This document shows positions 1 to 9,215 of a stretch of DNA of 64,000 nucleotides, piece by piece (position 1 is the stretch's first letter; each line of letters starts with the position of its first letter). This stretch comes from an uncultured Flavobacteriales bacterium (GTDB lineage Bacteria; Bacteroidota; Bacteroidia; Flavobacteriales_D; Crocinitomicaceae): NCBI GenBank assembly GCA_903935095.1, contig CAIZQH010000015.1:1-64000 (forward strand), written 5' to 3'. Below the pieces are notes generated by a model, which searched no databases, was not told where the DNA came from, and was given only the letters and a program-made list of their open reading frames with translations. The translations under genes and the position numbers were made by a program.

Positions 1-61
1 AAACCCGCTAAGAAACCAAAAGTATAGACAAACCTAGACTTTTTTAGAATTTGAAGAACAT

Positions 62-98
62 AAAAAAAGCGTGCAAAACCTTGATTTTACACGCTTTT
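62..98 (-). terminator. Rho-independent terminator after tRNA-Ser
   Basis: An inverted repeat (AAAAGCGTG at 65-73 with CACGCTTTT at 90-98, extended by AAAA/TTTT across one mismatch) is followed, read on the minus strand, by a run of seven U. It lies about 25 bases past the tRNA 3' end, in the right orientation to end that transcript. Confidence 0.75.
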
Positions 99-122
99 AG
101 ACTGTTTTAGACAATCTGTCTG

Positions 123-207
123 CGGAGAGTGAGGGATTCGAACCCCCGGAACCTCGCGGTTCAACAGTTTTCAAGACTGCCGCAATCGACCACTCTGCCA
201 ACTCTCC
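123..207 (-). tRNA. tRNA-Ser (anticodon TGA)
   Basis: On the minus strand an 85-nt cloverleaf can be drawn. The acceptor stem pairs GGAGAGT (5' end at 207) with ACTCTCC, with discriminator G at 123. The anticodon loop CTTGAAA gives anticodon TGA, a long variable arm typical of class II tRNAs is present, and the T loop reads GGTTCGAATCC. The 3' CCA is not encoded. A promoter lies immediately upstream and a terminator hairpin downstream, so it appears to be a single-gene unit decoding UCA/UCG serine codons. Confidence 0.95.
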
Positions 208-211
208 GCGC

Positions 212-241
212 CAAAAGTACATAAACTTTCAGAATTGACAA
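212..241 (-). promoter_or_regulatory. Bacteroidota-type promoter of tRNA-Ser
   Basis: On the minus strand a TTG (239-241) is separated by 19 bases from TACTTTTG (212-219). This fits the known Bacteroidota pattern of a -33 TTG and a -7 TAnnTTTG. The tRNA 5' end is at 207, four bases from the motif. Confidence 0.75.
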
Positions 242-281
242 GCGTTGAGATAAAAATATTCGAAAAATATTCCTGAATGTT

Positions 282-289
282 TACCTTTG
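282..289 (+). promoter_or_regulatory. -7 element TACCTTTG before the thioesterase
   Basis: TACCTTTG matches TAnnTTTG and ends only four bases before the ATG at 294. If used, the transcript would be essentially leaderless. No clear -33 TTG is visible at the usual distance. Confidence 0.5.
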
Positions 290-293
290 TCCC

Positions 294-719
294 ATGAAAC
301 TAAAGCAAGTGCCACTCGACGATTTAAACGCAATGAACAAGGATACCTTAATGGAAAAACTTGGCATTCAATATGTTGAAATTGGGGATAATTATGTCGT
401 GGCTTCTATGCCCGTAGATCACCGCACCAAACAACCGATGGGACTTCTGCACGGTGGTGCAAGCGCTGCTTTGGTGGAAACTGTTGGATCTTTGGGTTCC
501 CTCCTACTGATCGACCAAGAAACACACTATGCTGTCGGACTCGAAGTCAGTGCCAATCATGTCGGTGGAATCCAAATAGGTCAAGTTTTAGCAAAAGCAA
601 CACTCGTTCATGGTGGAAAAACCACACATTTATGGTCGATCGAAGTCCGTGAAAAAGATACCGAACGATTAATCTGCACTGGGAAGCATACGGTGATGGT
701 GTTGGAGAAGAAGGAGTAA
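294..719 (+). CDS. menI: Hotdog-fold thioesterase, probable DHNA-CoA hydrolase (MenI-like)
   Basis: A 141-residue single-domain hotdog thioesterase of the PaaI/YdiI family. The central helix carries HGG at residues 53-55 and the likely catalytic glutamate E62 in VETVGS, the arrangement of 4-hydroxybenzoyl-CoA and 1,4-dihydroxy-2-naphthoyl-CoA thioesterases. Isochorismate synthase and MenD are encoded about 2 kb downstream on the same strand, so hydrolysis of DHNA-CoA in menaquinone synthesis is the best-supported role, though this is inferred from family and neighbourhood. The convergent ABC exporter separates it from menF, so it is not in one operon with it. A general acyl-CoA thioesterase remains possible. 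The ATG at 294 gives the normal N-terminal length. Confidence 0.8.
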   Translation: MKLKQVPLDDLNAMNKDTLMEKLGIQYVEIGDNYVVASMPVDHRTKQPMGLLHGGASAALVETVGSLGSLLLIDQETHYAVGLEVSANHVGGIQIGQVLAKATLVHGGKTTHLWSIEVREKDTERLICTGKHTVMVLEKKE

Positions 720-771
720 CTAGTAACTTCGTGATCAGTGCCTAGTGCCAAGCTCCTCGCTCTCTGCTCTT

Positions 772-2517
772 TTACTCCCTTCTCTCCCCGATCTGCTGTC
801 TCCACATGGCATAGTACAAGCCTTTTTCAGCAAGCAATTCTTCGTGCTTTCCTGTTTCGACAATGACTCCTTTTTCGAGAACGAAAATCTTGTCTGCATG
901 CATGATCGTGGATAAACGGTGAGCAATTAAAACAGTAATGTGCTCTTTGTGACTTCCAATCGAACGAATGGTATTGGAAATCGCTTCTTCGGTGATAGAA
1001 TCCAAGGCAGATGTCGCTTCGTCAAAGACTAATAAACGTGGATTACGAATCAAGGCACGTGCAATGGATAAACGTTGTTTCTCTCCTCCAGAAAGTTTCA
1101 TTCCACCTTCACCAATGACTGTATCGATCCCGTGTTCACTTCGCGCCAACATATTTTCACAAGACGCTTGATTCAATGCGAAGTCCAGTTGTTCTTGCGT
1201 TGCTTCTGGTTTGGTAAATAATAGGTTTTCACGGATCGTTCCAGCGAATAACTGAGTATCCTGTGTGACAAACCCCAATTGTTGTTGTAATTCGTCACGA
1301 TCAATTTTCGTGGATTCAATGTCGTTGTAATAGATTTTTCCATTTGGCGTGGAATACAATCCAACAAGTAATTTCACCAAGGTACTTTTTCCAGACCCAC
1401 TTGGACCAACAAATGCTATTGTTTCGCCTTTTTGTACTTCAAAATTAATGTGGCTCAAGGCATCGTAACTGGAGGACTTATGTCTAAATGTTAAGTCACT
1501 AAACGCTAATTTCTCAATCGCATTTAATGGAATTGGATTTTCTGGTTTCTTTTCAATCGGTGTATTGATGATCTTTTCGAAATTATTTAAGGATGCTTCT
1601 GCCTCGCGATACGCAATAATCACGTTTCCAACTTCTTGCAACGGTCCAAAGATAAAGAAGGAATAAAACTGCAGTGTCATGATTTGTCCAAGAGACAACG
1701 AACCGTGAAACAACAAATACATCAAAATAAACATGATTGATTGACGCAATAAATTCACCGTCGTTCCTTGAATGAAGCTGATACTGCGTACTTGTCGTAC
1801 TTTTTTCAATTCTAACAGAAGGATTTTACGCGTTCGATCGTTCAAACGATCTGTTTCCTGCTGTGTTAACCCCAAACTTTTAATCAACTCGATGTTGCGT
1901 AAACTCTCCGTCGTACTTCCCGCCAATTGCTTCGTTTCGCTCATGATGGTCATTTGCACTTTCTTGATGCGCTTGGACAAGATACTAATGAAAAAACTCA
2001 ATCCAGCTGCGGAAAACAAATACAGAAGAATTAATCCAGGTTGTACGGTAAATGCATACACCATGACAAACACCAATCCAACAATCGATACGAAAAGGAT
2101 GTTGATGAAACTCATGATGAATCGCTCTGCATCCGTGCGTACTTTTTGAAGGATGTTCAATGTCTCACCACTACGTTGATCCTCGAATTCATTATAGGCA
2201 ATTTGCAAGGTATGTTTGAGCCCGTCTGTATAAATGTCCGCGCCTAACTTTTGAATGATTAAGTTGATGCTGTAATCCTGAAATGCTTTTGCCGTGCGAC
2301 TCACCATTGCTACGCCAATCGCCGCTGCAATTAACCATCCAACTCCGGTCATGAATTGAGATTCAGTGAAATCCTTCGGATGCGTAGCGAAACGATCGAG
2401 GATTTTCCCAAAAATAAAGGGATCCAACAAGGAGAAAACTTGATTGACACTGGCTAATCCCAGAGCTAAAAAAACTAAGGATTTATATCGACCTAAATAA
2501 CTGAAAAGAATTTTCAT
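772..2517 (-). CDS. ABC exporter, fused membrane and ATPase domains (MsbA-like)
   Basis: A 581-residue half-transporter. Residues about 1-305 hold the six-helix type I exporter membrane domain, and the rest is the nucleotide-binding domain. Walker A GPSGSGKST is at 371-379, followed by a Q-loop, the signature LSGGEKQR near 480, Walker B with DEATSALD near 500 and the H-loop AHRLST. It should work as a homodimer in the inner membrane, powered by ATP. The family exports lipids, drugs or peptides, and the substrate cannot be read from sequence. It is convergent with the thioesterase and appears monocistronic, with its own TAnnTTTG motif 23 bases upstream. Size and motifs are complete. Confidence 0.9.
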   Translation of the reverse strand: MKILFSYLGRYKSLVFLALGLASVNQVFSLLDPFIFGKILDRFATHPKDFTESQFMTGVGWLIAAAIGVAMVSRTAKAFQDYSINLIIQKLGADIYTDGLKHTLQIAYNEFEDQRSGETLNILQKVRTDAERFIMSFINILFVSIVGLVFVMVYAFTVQPGLILLYLFSAAGLSFFISILSKRIKKVQMTIMSETKQLAGSTTESLRNIELIKSLGLTQQETDRLNDRTRKILLLELKKVRQVRSISFIQGTTVNLLRQSIMFILMYLLFHGSLSLGQIMTLQFYSFFIFGPLQEVGNVIIAYREAEASLNNFEKIINTPIEKKPENPIPLNAIEKLAFSDLTFRHKSSSYDALSHINFEVQKGETIAFVGPSGSGKSTLVKLLVGLYSTPNGKIYYNDIESTKIDRDELQQQLGFVTQDTQLFAGTIRENLLFTKPEATQEQLDFALNQASCENMLARSEHGIDTVIGEGGMKLSGGEKQRLSIARALIRNPRLLVFDEATSALDSITEEAISNTIRSIGSHKEHITVLIAHRLSTIMHADKIFVLEKGVIVETGKHEELLAEKGLYYAMWRQQIGERRE

Positions 2518-2540
2518 GGACTGCTTGCTTTTTGAAGGTG

Positions 2541-2548
2541 CAAAAGTA
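2541..2548 (-). promoter_or_regulatory. -7 element TACTTTTG of the ABC exporter
   Basis: Read on the minus strand, TACTTTTG (followed by C) matches the Bacteroidota -7 consensus and lies 23 bases before the ATG at 2517. Confidence 0.6.
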
Positions 2549-2600
2549 CGAAACTATTCCACTCCATTGCTTTCAAATACTCATTACACAAGAGAATATG

Positions 2601-2608
2601 TATCTTTG
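2601..2608 (+). promoter_or_regulatory. -7 element TATCTTTG of the isochorismate synthase gene
   Basis: TATCTTTG followed by C is a perfect TAnnTTTG match, eight bases before the first ATG at 2617. With a start point this close, one of the in-frame ATGs at 2623 or 2629 may be the actual initiator. Confidence 0.6.
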
Positions 2609-2616
2609 CTCAAAAC

Positions 2617-3561
2617 ATGTCCATGGGTATGCTTATCTATCGTTTTCCGGGTCAAGCAGTTGTTTCCTTAAATGGATCATTTATTCAGGTTCAAGATACT
2701 TATTTACAAGGATTTATAATTAGTAACTTTAATAATAAGTTTACTTATGTTTTTCAAGAATCCATAGAAACAGAAGATCAAGTTAAATTGATTGCACCCT
2801 TTGTTATTTCTCCACCTGGTTACCTGCTACAAGCGAAAGAAATTGTTTCTCGCTTGAAACATTCCTCGCTGGAGAAAATCGTTTACTCAAGGGTAAAATC
2901 TGAGCCAATATCCATTTCAGGTTTAACTTTATTCGAACGTTTAGCTACCGCCTATCCTACAGCATTTGTTTATTATTTCCAAGATGCTCGTTTGGGCGAA
3001 TGGATTGGTGCTTCCCCCGAAATTTTGGTTCGAGGAAAAGAGGGTCATTTTGAAAGCGTGGCACTGGCTGGAACGAAAAAAGCAGATGAAACAACTGATT
3101 GGGGTAGAAAGGAAAAAGAAGAACAAGCATTTGTGAGTCGTTATTTAGCGGAACTTTTGCAACTGCATGGTGTTTCTGCTTTGACATCAGATGGTCCAAA
3201 AACAGTTATCGCTGGGCCCCTTGCACACTTACGCACCGATTTTAGTTGGCTATCAGATTCAAACAAAGCCTGGCAAATTGCGAAGGACCTCCATCCTACT
3301 CCGGCAGTTAGCGGAACACCTGTACAGGAAGCAACAGCATGGATTTTACAAAACGAAAAACACGAACGTTCGTTTTATGCAGGAATGATAGGAAAGCTAG
3401 ATCCGGATGAAATGAATATCTATGTTAATCTTCGTTGTGCGCAAATCATTGGAGATCGTTTGTTCCTTTATCTTGGTGGTGGATTTACCGCTGATTCTGA
3501 TCCGGAAAAAGAATGGGAAGAAACCGAAAATAAAAGCAAAACGCTACTCGACCTCCTTTAA
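2617..3561 (+). CDS. menF: Isochorismate synthase, chorismate-binding enzyme
   Basis: A 314-residue chorismate-binding family protein, shorter than the proteobacterial enzymes (about 430) because the N-terminal region is reduced, as is usual in Bacteroidota. Family motifs are visible: KIVYSR, ASPEIL with a following LAGT, the HLRTDF block, LHPTPAVSGTP and FYAGMIG near the C terminus, which carry the Mg and chorismate-binding residues. It converts chorismate to isochorismate, the entry to menaquinone synthesis. menD starts 19 bases after its stop, which makes siderophore synthesis unlikely. Three in-frame ATGs (2617, 2623, 2629) lie near the promoter, so the exact start is uncertain by a few residues. 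Confidence 0.9.
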   Translation: MSMGMLIYRFPGQAVVSLNGSFIQVQDTYLQGFIISNFNNKFTYVFQESIETEDQVKLIAPFVISPPGYLLQAKEIVSRLKHSSLEKIVYSRVKSEPISISGLTLFERLATAYPTAFVYYFQDARLGEWIGASPEILVRGKEGHFESVALAGTKKADETTDWGRKEKEEQAFVSRYLAELLQLHGVSALTSDGPKTVIAGPLAHLRTDFSWLSDSNKAWQIAKDLHPTPAVSGTPVQEATAWILQNEKHERSFYAGMIGKLDPDEMNIYVNLRCAQIIGDRLFLYLGGGFTADSDPEKEWEETENKSKTLLDLL

Positions 3562-3568
3562 ATTTTGG

Positions 3569-3576
3569 TATTTTTG
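3569..3576 (+). promoter_or_regulatory. TATTTTTG motif immediately before menD
   Basis: A TAnnTTTG match lies between menF and menD, four bases before the chosen ATG at 3581. It could give menD its own near-leaderless transcript in addition to read-through from menF. No -33 TTG is visible, so it may be coincidental. Confidence 0.35.
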
Positions 3577-3580
3577 CAGG

Positions 3581-5269
3581 ATGATTTCCAGCTCTAAAAT
3601 CATGGTGCAATTGATTGTCGATCAGCTTTTGGCTTACGGCATTCGCAAGGTGGTCGTTTCTCCGGGATCGAGAAATGCGCCTTTTTCCATTGCCTTTGAT
3701 GAACATCCTGAAATCGAGACCTTTGTCGTTCACGATGAGCGTTCCGCTGGATTCATTGCACTTGGCATGGCGCAGGAATTAGGCGAAACCGTCGCACTCT
3801 GCTGTACTTCCGGAAGTGCTTGTTTAAATTACTATCCTTCGATCTCCGAAGCCTTCTATCGCTCGATTCCTTTATTCGTATTGACGGCTGATCGTCCAGC
3901 TATTTGGATAAACCATGGAGACGGACAAACAATTGTTCAACGTGATGTATTTAAAAATCACATTCTCGGAAGTTTGGAGCTCGATGAGGATTTGTTTAAT
4001 CAAACATCCTTCGAAACGCATCAACGAGAATTAGCTTCTTTGTTGCAAATAAACAAAAGCAATTGGAAAGGCCCCATTCATTTAAACGTTGGATTAAACG
4101 AACCACTCTATCAAACAGTTGAAAAAACGACTGATTTTGGTTTTCGTTTGCCAGCTCCTTCCCTGCCAACGCATTTAGAAAAAGCGGTCATGGATGAACT
4201 TATTTCTGAATTTAATGAGTGTAAAGTGCTTGTTTTATGTGGGCAAATGGATCCGAATCCAAGATTGCAAGAGGAACTCATGAAGTTTGCTTCCTTTTCC
4301 AACGTCGTTGTTTTGGTGGAGAATACCTCGAATATACAACACGATCGATTCATTCATTGTATCGACCGCACCTTAAATGGCTTTGATCAAACTGACGCTT
4401 CCTTTGAACCAGAGATCCTTGTGACCATTGGTGGAGCTGTTGTTTCGAAACGAATTAAATCCTACTTAAGAACTGCTGGAGTTCAAAAACACTACAAAAT
4501 TGGCGCTGAATTCCCAGAAATGGATACGTATCGTTGTTTAACGAAGTCTTTTTCACTTTCTGCGGATCAGTTCTTTGCTCATGTGAATGAATACGAATTA
4601 CAAGCAAACAAATATAATTTCAATGGAAAGTGGAAAGCTGTCGATATCCTTTCGAAGGATCGTGCTTTAGATTTTGTGTCTGAATTTTCCAAGCTAACTG
4701 ATTTGCAGGTATTTCAAACAGTTCAAGACTTAATTCCTGAGGATATGGTGTTGCACCTAGCCAATAGCTCTGTCGTTCGCTATGCACAGTTATTTGACCC
4801 CGTTAAAGGCGTTCGCTATGAGTCCAACCGCGGGACAAGTGGAATAGATGGCTCTACCAGCACAGCGCTTGGTGCGGCGATAGTCAATCCAAGCAAACAG
4901 CACGTACTGATCAGCGGAGACATTTCCTTCATTTACGATAGTAACGCGTTTTGGTACGAACCTTTCCCACGCAATTTCAAGATAATAGTGATTCAAAATT
5001 ATGGCGGAGGGATTTTCAACATCATTGCTGGACCAGCTGAGTCGAAGCAACGAAAACGTTATTTCGAAGCGAAACAAGTGAAAAGTCCTGCTTCCATTGC
5101 TCAAGCTTTTGGATTTCAAACGAAAACGATTTCTTCCTTGGATGAACTCACAGAATATTTACCTTTGTTTTTAGATCCAAGTTGTGAAATGCAGGTGTTG
5201 GAAGTCCAAACGGATGATGTCAACAATGCCATTGATTTGGATCGTTATTTTGAATTTTTAAGAAACTAA
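3581..5269 (+). CDS. menD: 2-succinyl-5-enolpyruvyl-6-hydroxy-3-cyclohexene-1-carboxylate synthase
   Basis: A 562-residue thiamine-diphosphate enzyme that joins isochorismate and 2-oxoglutarate to make SEPHCHC in menaquinone synthesis. The N-terminal ThDP domain shows VVSPGSRNAPF and TSGSACLNYYP. The C-terminal cofactor domain shows the SGDISF motif and NYGGGIFNI. The frame is open upstream to 3422, but that stretch overlaps the end of menF and lacks family similarity. The ATG at 3581 puts the protein directly at the conserved SKIMVQLIVDQL region, so it was chosen. It follows menF by 19 bases and precedes the TerC gene by 5 bases, suggesting one transcript. Confidence 0.93.
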   Translation: MISSSKIMVQLIVDQLLAYGIRKVVVSPGSRNAPFSIAFDEHPEIETFVVHDERSAGFIALGMAQELGETVALCCTSGSACLNYYPSISEAFYRSIPLFVLTADRPAIWINHGDGQTIVQRDVFKNHILGSLELDEDLFNQTSFETHQRELASLLQINKSNWKGPIHLNVGLNEPLYQTVEKTTDFGFRLPAPSLPTHLEKAVMDELISEFNECKVLVLCGQMDPNPRLQEELMKFASFSNVVVLVENTSNIQHDRFIHCIDRTLNGFDQTDASFEPEILVTIGGAVVSKRIKSYLRTAGVQKHYKIGAEFPEMDTYRCLTKSFSLSADQFFAHVNEYELQANKYNFNGKWKAVDILSKDRALDFVSEFSKLTDLQVFQTVQDLIPEDMVLHLANSSVVRYAQLFDPVKGVRYESNRGTSGIDGSTSTALGAAIVNPSKQHVLISGDISFIYDSNAFWYEPFPRNFKIIVIQNYGGGIFNIIAGPAESKQRKRYFEAKQVKSPASIAQAFGFQTKTISSLDELTEYLPLFLDPSCEMQVLEVQTDDVNNAIDLDRYFEFLRN

Positions 5270-5274
5270 TTTAC

Positions 5275-6036
5275 ATGGATCACTTTCTCGCATCATTTCA
5301 AATACTAAGTACTGTTCAAGGATGGACCTATTTACTCATATTAACCTTGTTGGAAATTGTTCTAGGAATTGATAATATCATTTTCATTTCCATTGTAACG
5401 GATCCACTTCCGCGTGTCAAACAGCGCAAAGCTCGCTTGATTGGATTGAGTTTAGCCTTGATTATCCGTATCCTCATGTTGAGTGTGATTTCGTGGGTGA
5501 TGACGTTAGACCAACATCCATTGTTCACCATTATGGGACAATCATTTACTGGACATAGTTTGGTTTTGTTAATCGGTGGATTATTCCTGATTTACAAGTC
5601 AGTTACCGAAATGCATTCCAGTGTGAAGGGTGCTGAAGACGGACATAAATCCAAAGAAAAAAGCACCATGCGTGGGGTGATTATGCAAATTGTCATTATC
5701 GACTTCATCTTTAGTTTTGACTCCGTTATTTCAGCGGTAGGGATGACAAATGATATTTCACACGAAACGCATGGAAATCCATTAATTATCATCGTGTTGG
5801 CTGTTATTGTCTCCATGATTGTGATGTTGTTATTTGCACGTCCAATTAGTGACTTCATTAATGAGCGTCCAACCATTAAGATGATCGCTCTCGGATTCCT
5901 AGTAACCATCGGAATCATGTTAATCGCTGAATCATTTGGTGAGCACGTTCCGAAAGGATATATCTATTTCGCATTAGTGTATTCATTGGCCATTGAGTTT
6001 TTGAATATTAAAATGCGTAAGAACAACGTTGAATGA
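5275..6036 (+). CDS. TerC-family integral membrane protein
   Basis: A 253-residue protein with about seven hydrophobic helices. The family's acidic intramembrane motifs are present (LEIVLGIDNIIFIS near the N terminus and DFIFSFDSVISAVGM in the middle). TerC/Alx proteins are inner-membrane proteins linked to metal (manganese) export and tellurium resistance, and the aspartates in these motifs are thought to bind the ion. It starts five bases after menD and its stop overlaps the next start, so co-transcription is likely, although there is no obvious functional tie to menaquinone. Substrate assignment would be a guess. Confidence 0.88.
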   Translation: MDHFLASFQILSTVQGWTYLLILTLLEIVLGIDNIIFISIVTDPLPRVKQRKARLIGLSLALIIRILMLSVISWVMTLDQHPLFTIMGQSFTGHSLVLLIGGLFLIYKSVTEMHSSVKGAEDGHKSKEKSTMRGVIMQIVIIDFIFSFDSVISAVGMTNDISHETHGNPLIIIVLAVIVSMIVMLLFARPISDFINERPTIKMIALGFLVTIGIMLIAESFGEHVPKGYIYFALVYSLAIEFLNIKMRKNNVE

Positions 6037-6605
6037 CAGTCGAAGAAGCGTCCATTCACCTTGCGCTTTCCGATGTCGAGGATTTACAGGATGCCATTGA
6101 ATCAAGCATATTCAAAGCAAAGCAAGAATTGATTCAAAAGGCCGATCAGGTATTGCTTTTTGCGGCGAAAGAAAAAAAATGGAAACTCCTTCAAGAAGCT
6201 GGAAGAACACTTGGATTTACTTTTCCTACAGATTCACCCGTTGACGTTTCCAACCTGAGGACTGATTCTATGGAAGCTGCTTTTCAATCTTTTCACCAAC
6301 AACGTGCATCCATTCTAAGTAAGCTGAATCAAGTGAATTCCTTTCATGGAATCATCGTCGTTCAACAAGCTTTGTTAGTGAATTACTTACACTGGTTGGG
6401 GTTTTGGAAAGATGCGAATACAACAATGGAACTAGGAGTTATAAAACTTTCCTCCGTTATCGATTCCATGCGTTTTTTGCAATGGCTTATTTCCTTAAAA
6501 GAACAAGGGAAAACTAACTTATCTCAATTGAAAGAAGAGCTTATTCCAAAGGATATTCAACATGAACTTTGTCGCTTAAAAATCCTATACAAACGATTGA
6601 ATTAA
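6033..6605 (+). CDS. Conserved hypothetical protein
   Basis: A 190-residue protein I do not recognise. It has no signal peptide or membrane helix and is predicted mostly alpha-helical, with a charged N-terminal half (residues 1-60 rich in Glu, Lys and Gln) and a more hydrophobic C-terminal half. Its ATG overlaps the terC stop codon by four bases (ATGA), which points to translational coupling and a real gene. It ends two bases before the convergent receptor gene. It is probably cytoplasmic and expressed with the terC homologue. Function unknown. Confidence 0.6.
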   Translation: MTVEEASIHLALSDVEDLQDAIESSIFKAKQELIQKADQVLLFAAKEKKWKLLQEAGRTLGFTFPTDSPVDVSNLRTDSMEAAFQSFHQQRASILSKLNQVNSFHGIIVVQQALLVNYLHWLGFWKDANTTMELGVIKLSSVIDSMRFLQWLISLKEQGKTNLSQLKEELIPKDIQHELCRLKILYKRLN

Positions 6606-6607
6606 GC

Positions 6608-9067
6608 TTACTCTGCCCCACCTTCGGAACCTGGTAATTTGGATTTATTGGAAATTTCTAATTTCCCAAATTTGTAACTGGCAGAAACAAAGAAGCGACG
6701 TGTAAGCCATTTGAACTCTGCTGTTTGCTCCACTCCAGGACGATTGACTTGCATATAGAATCCTTGCTTATTAAAAATGTCCGTGACACGTGCACCAACT
6801 GTCCATTTACCACCTTGTAACTTCTTCTCAAAAGCCAAATCAATTGGACCCTGACGCTGAGCAATTCCTTGCACGGTTACACGTGGACCATTATAGGTTA
6901 CACTTAACTGAATAGTAGCTGTTTTCTTCCAAAATTCAACAGATGAGTTGTATTTAAAATTATGATTAAATCCTTGTCGATTCGGTATATCCAACTGATT
7001 TGTTAGATACCAAATATAGTTTGCATTGTAGGAGAAGGTATTTTTCCACCATGTTTTTGGACGAAACATCCAAATAAATTCGGTGCCAAGGCTTTTTGTT
7101 TCTGCGATGTTCATAAAGGTCACAGCGCTTGTCCCATTAGAATAGAACTCCTTTACACGAGAAATCACACCTGTGCTATTTCGGTAATAGGTGCTTGCGG
7201 TGATGGAGTACTTTGGTTTCTCTAAGGAGTAACCTAGATCGAAGGAATGAATAAATTCTGGTTGTAAATAGGGATTTCCAGTGCGGAGGTTGTATGGGTC
7301 TGAATAATTGGTGAATGGATTTAAGTCAGCTGACGAAGCACGTGTGATGCGTCGGCTATAGCTCAAGCTGATCTCGGATTTTGGTTTGAGGACATAACGC
7401 AAGTGCGCCGAAGGAAAAAGATTGACATAATGATTGACGATGCGGATTGAATCAGAAATCAAATTTGGAATTTGATTGGCGTTCTCTGCGCGCAATCCTC
7501 CTTGAAATTTGAACTTATTGATTTGTTGTCCATATACGGCATACAAACTATAAATCTGCTCGGTGTATGCGTACAAGAAATTAGCCATGCTGTCACTTAC
7601 ATTGCTTTGAGTTGTCCAGTCGTAATGTGCAGAATACGTATCCACCAATTGATCTCGCACAATGGCTTTCGCTCCTGTCTCAAAACGTGCGCCTAATTTG
7701 GGTAGTAAATACGTGAAATCAGTTTGCAAGGTGGTAATGTTGTTTTTTTCTTTATTGTTTAATTCCTGAATCAAAGATGGATAAGTCGTTAATACAGAAT
7801 CTACCGTATAATAATTCTGACGATAATAGCCTTGAATATCTTCATTACCCAAAGATTGAGAAGCGTCAAAACTTAAGCTGCCTCGTTCATTTTTCAAATC
7901 GTATTTGTAATACACATTCATGTCGTAATTATGCTGCTGTGATGGGTCGAAAGATGTTCGCTGCCATAAACTATCTCGATTCCCTGCAATGTCATAGGTT
8001 GAATTCCACATATCACCGGTCCTATCACGGACTCCAATATTTCCAGTTGCAGAGAATCCAAGTGTATTTCGCGCTTTCAAATTCACATCCATTCCCACGC
8101 GAAAAGTATGTCCAGCGTTTAAATCTGTCCCCAATCGACTTTGATTCAAATGGAAATACGTGCTTCCGGAATTCTGAATGATTTCAGAATAGTTATTGCG
8201 GTAGCCATCCAAATAACGCACATTATACATCCCGTATACATTGAATTTCCCCTTTCGGTAACTGAGTGAAGAATTTCCTTCAGCGATATTTCCCCCTCGA
8301 ATATAGGCCGATGCTAAATTCGTTGAAACCAGGCCATTGAACCCACTTAATTTATTTTTCTTTAAAACGATGTTGATGATTCCTGAAGTTCCATCTGGAT
8401 CGTATTTCGCTGATGGATTCGTTACAATTTCCACTCGTTCAATGGATCCTGCTGGAAGTGCATCCAATAGCGATTTCCCATTTCCACCGCTCAAAGAACT
8501 TGGACGTCCATCTATTAATACCGTTACTGATCCTTCACCCCTTAACATCACACGTCCATCTTGATCCACCTCCACCGATGGCAAACGTTGAAGAATATCG
8601 TTCGCTGTCCCACCGCGGACATTTAAGTCCTCCGCGACGTTGTATATTTTTTTGTCAATTCCCGCCTTCAAAACATCTTTTTCCGCAATTACTTTCACTT
8701 CTCTTTCTGTCTTTTCGCTGATTTTGCGCATTTTCAATGTTCCAACATTAAAAATCGGCATGGCAGTTTTAACCGTGATTGCCGAAACCAAAATTGGATC
8801 GTAATTAGCGAAGGTAATTTTTAAGTAAAAAGCACCAAATTGACAGGGGATGCTGTATTTTCCGTCCAAAGTGGTAAAGGCCCCGCTCACCAAGGTAGAG
8901 TCTGATGCACGAAAAAGTCGAATAGAAACATACTCCAATGGCTTCCCACTCTGTTGATCATTTATTTTCCCAATGACCATTCCATCTTCATTTGGATTGG
9001 TATTTTGACCAAAGATTCGATTGGTGAATAGAGAACAAAAGAATAGAGAAAAAAGAAATAATTTCAT
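6608..9067 (-). CDS. Outer-membrane TonB-type receptor with carboxypeptidase-like N-domain
   Basis: An 819-residue outer-membrane protein. A signal peptide (residues about 1-20, ending near FGQ) is followed by a carboxypeptidase-regulatory-like beta-sandwich (about 28-110), a TonB plug domain (about 125-235, with VEVDQDGRVMLRGEGSVTVL and IERVEIVTNPSAKYD) and a long beta-barrel of the outer-membrane beta-barrel 3 family. Such receptors import or sense ligands using TonB energy. No SusD partner is adjacent, so polysaccharide uptake of the SusCD kind is not indicated and the ligand is unknown. The gene is single, with a TAnnTTTG motif nine bases upstream. Confidence 0.85.
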   Translation of the reverse strand: MKLFLFSLFFCSLFTNRIFGQNTNPNEDGMVIGKINDQQSGKPLEYVSIRLFRASDSTLVSGAFTTLDGKYSIPCQFGAFYLKITFANYDPILVSAITVKTAMPIFNVGTLKMRKISEKTEREVKVIAEKDVLKAGIDKKIYNVAEDLNVRGGTANDILQRLPSVEVDQDGRVMLRGEGSVTVLIDGRPSSLSGGNGKSLLDALPAGSIERVEIVTNPSAKYDPDGTSGIINIVLKKNKLSGFNGLVSTNLASAYIRGGNIAEGNSSLSYRKGKFNVYGMYNVRYLDGYRNNYSEIIQNSGSTYFHLNQSRLGTDLNAGHTFRVGMDVNLKARNTLGFSATGNIGVRDRTGDMWNSTYDIAGNRDSLWQRTSFDPSQQHNYDMNVYYKYDLKNERGSLSFDASQSLGNEDIQGYYRQNYYTVDSVLTTYPSLIQELNNKEKNNITTLQTDFTYLLPKLGARFETGAKAIVRDQLVDTYSAHYDWTTQSNVSDSMANFLYAYTEQIYSLYAVYGQQINKFKFQGGLRAENANQIPNLISDSIRIVNHYVNLFPSAHLRYVLKPKSEISLSYSRRITRASSADLNPFTNYSDPYNLRTGNPYLQPEFIHSFDLGYSLEKPKYSITASTYYRNSTGVISRVKEFYSNGTSAVTFMNIAETKSLGTEFIWMFRPKTWWKNTFSYNANYIWYLTNQLDIPNRQGFNHNFKYNSSVEFWKKTATIQLSVTYNGPRVTVQGIAQRQGPIDLAFEKKLQGGKWTVGARVTDIFNKQGFYMQVNRPGVEQTAEFKWLTRRFFVSASYKFGKLEISNKSKLPGSEGGAE

Positions 9068-9075
9068 AAGTGATG

Positions 9076-9083
9076 CAAAAATA
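9076..9083 (-). promoter_or_regulatory. -7 element TATTTTTG of the receptor gene
   Basis: On the minus strand TATTTTTG followed by C lies nine bases before the ATG at 9067. A TTG at 9100-9102 is 16 bases upstream, slightly short of the usual spacing. Confidence 0.55.
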
Positions 9084-9191
9084 CAAAAAGCAGTTTGATC
9101 AAGACTTAAAATAAATCATCAAGAAACAATAGAAATTCGTTAAATCATTCAGACTTTTACATCATAATTTCAACAATTAGCTAAAATAAAT

Positions 9192-9199
9192 TATCTTTG
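9192..9199 (+). promoter_or_regulatory. -7 element TATCTTTG of the TPR/ribH/glmM unit
   Basis: A perfect TAnnTTTG match followed by C, 17 bases before the first ATG (9216). The downstream genes are closely spaced (8, 9 and 9 bases), so this probably drives four genes. Confidence 0.6.
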
Positions 9200-9215
9200 C
9201 CACCTAAATAACCCG

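Noticed and set aside
3422-3580. N-terminal extension of the menD frame
   Set aside because: It overlaps menF coding sequence and has no MenD-like residues. The ATG at 3581 starts directly before the conserved domain.
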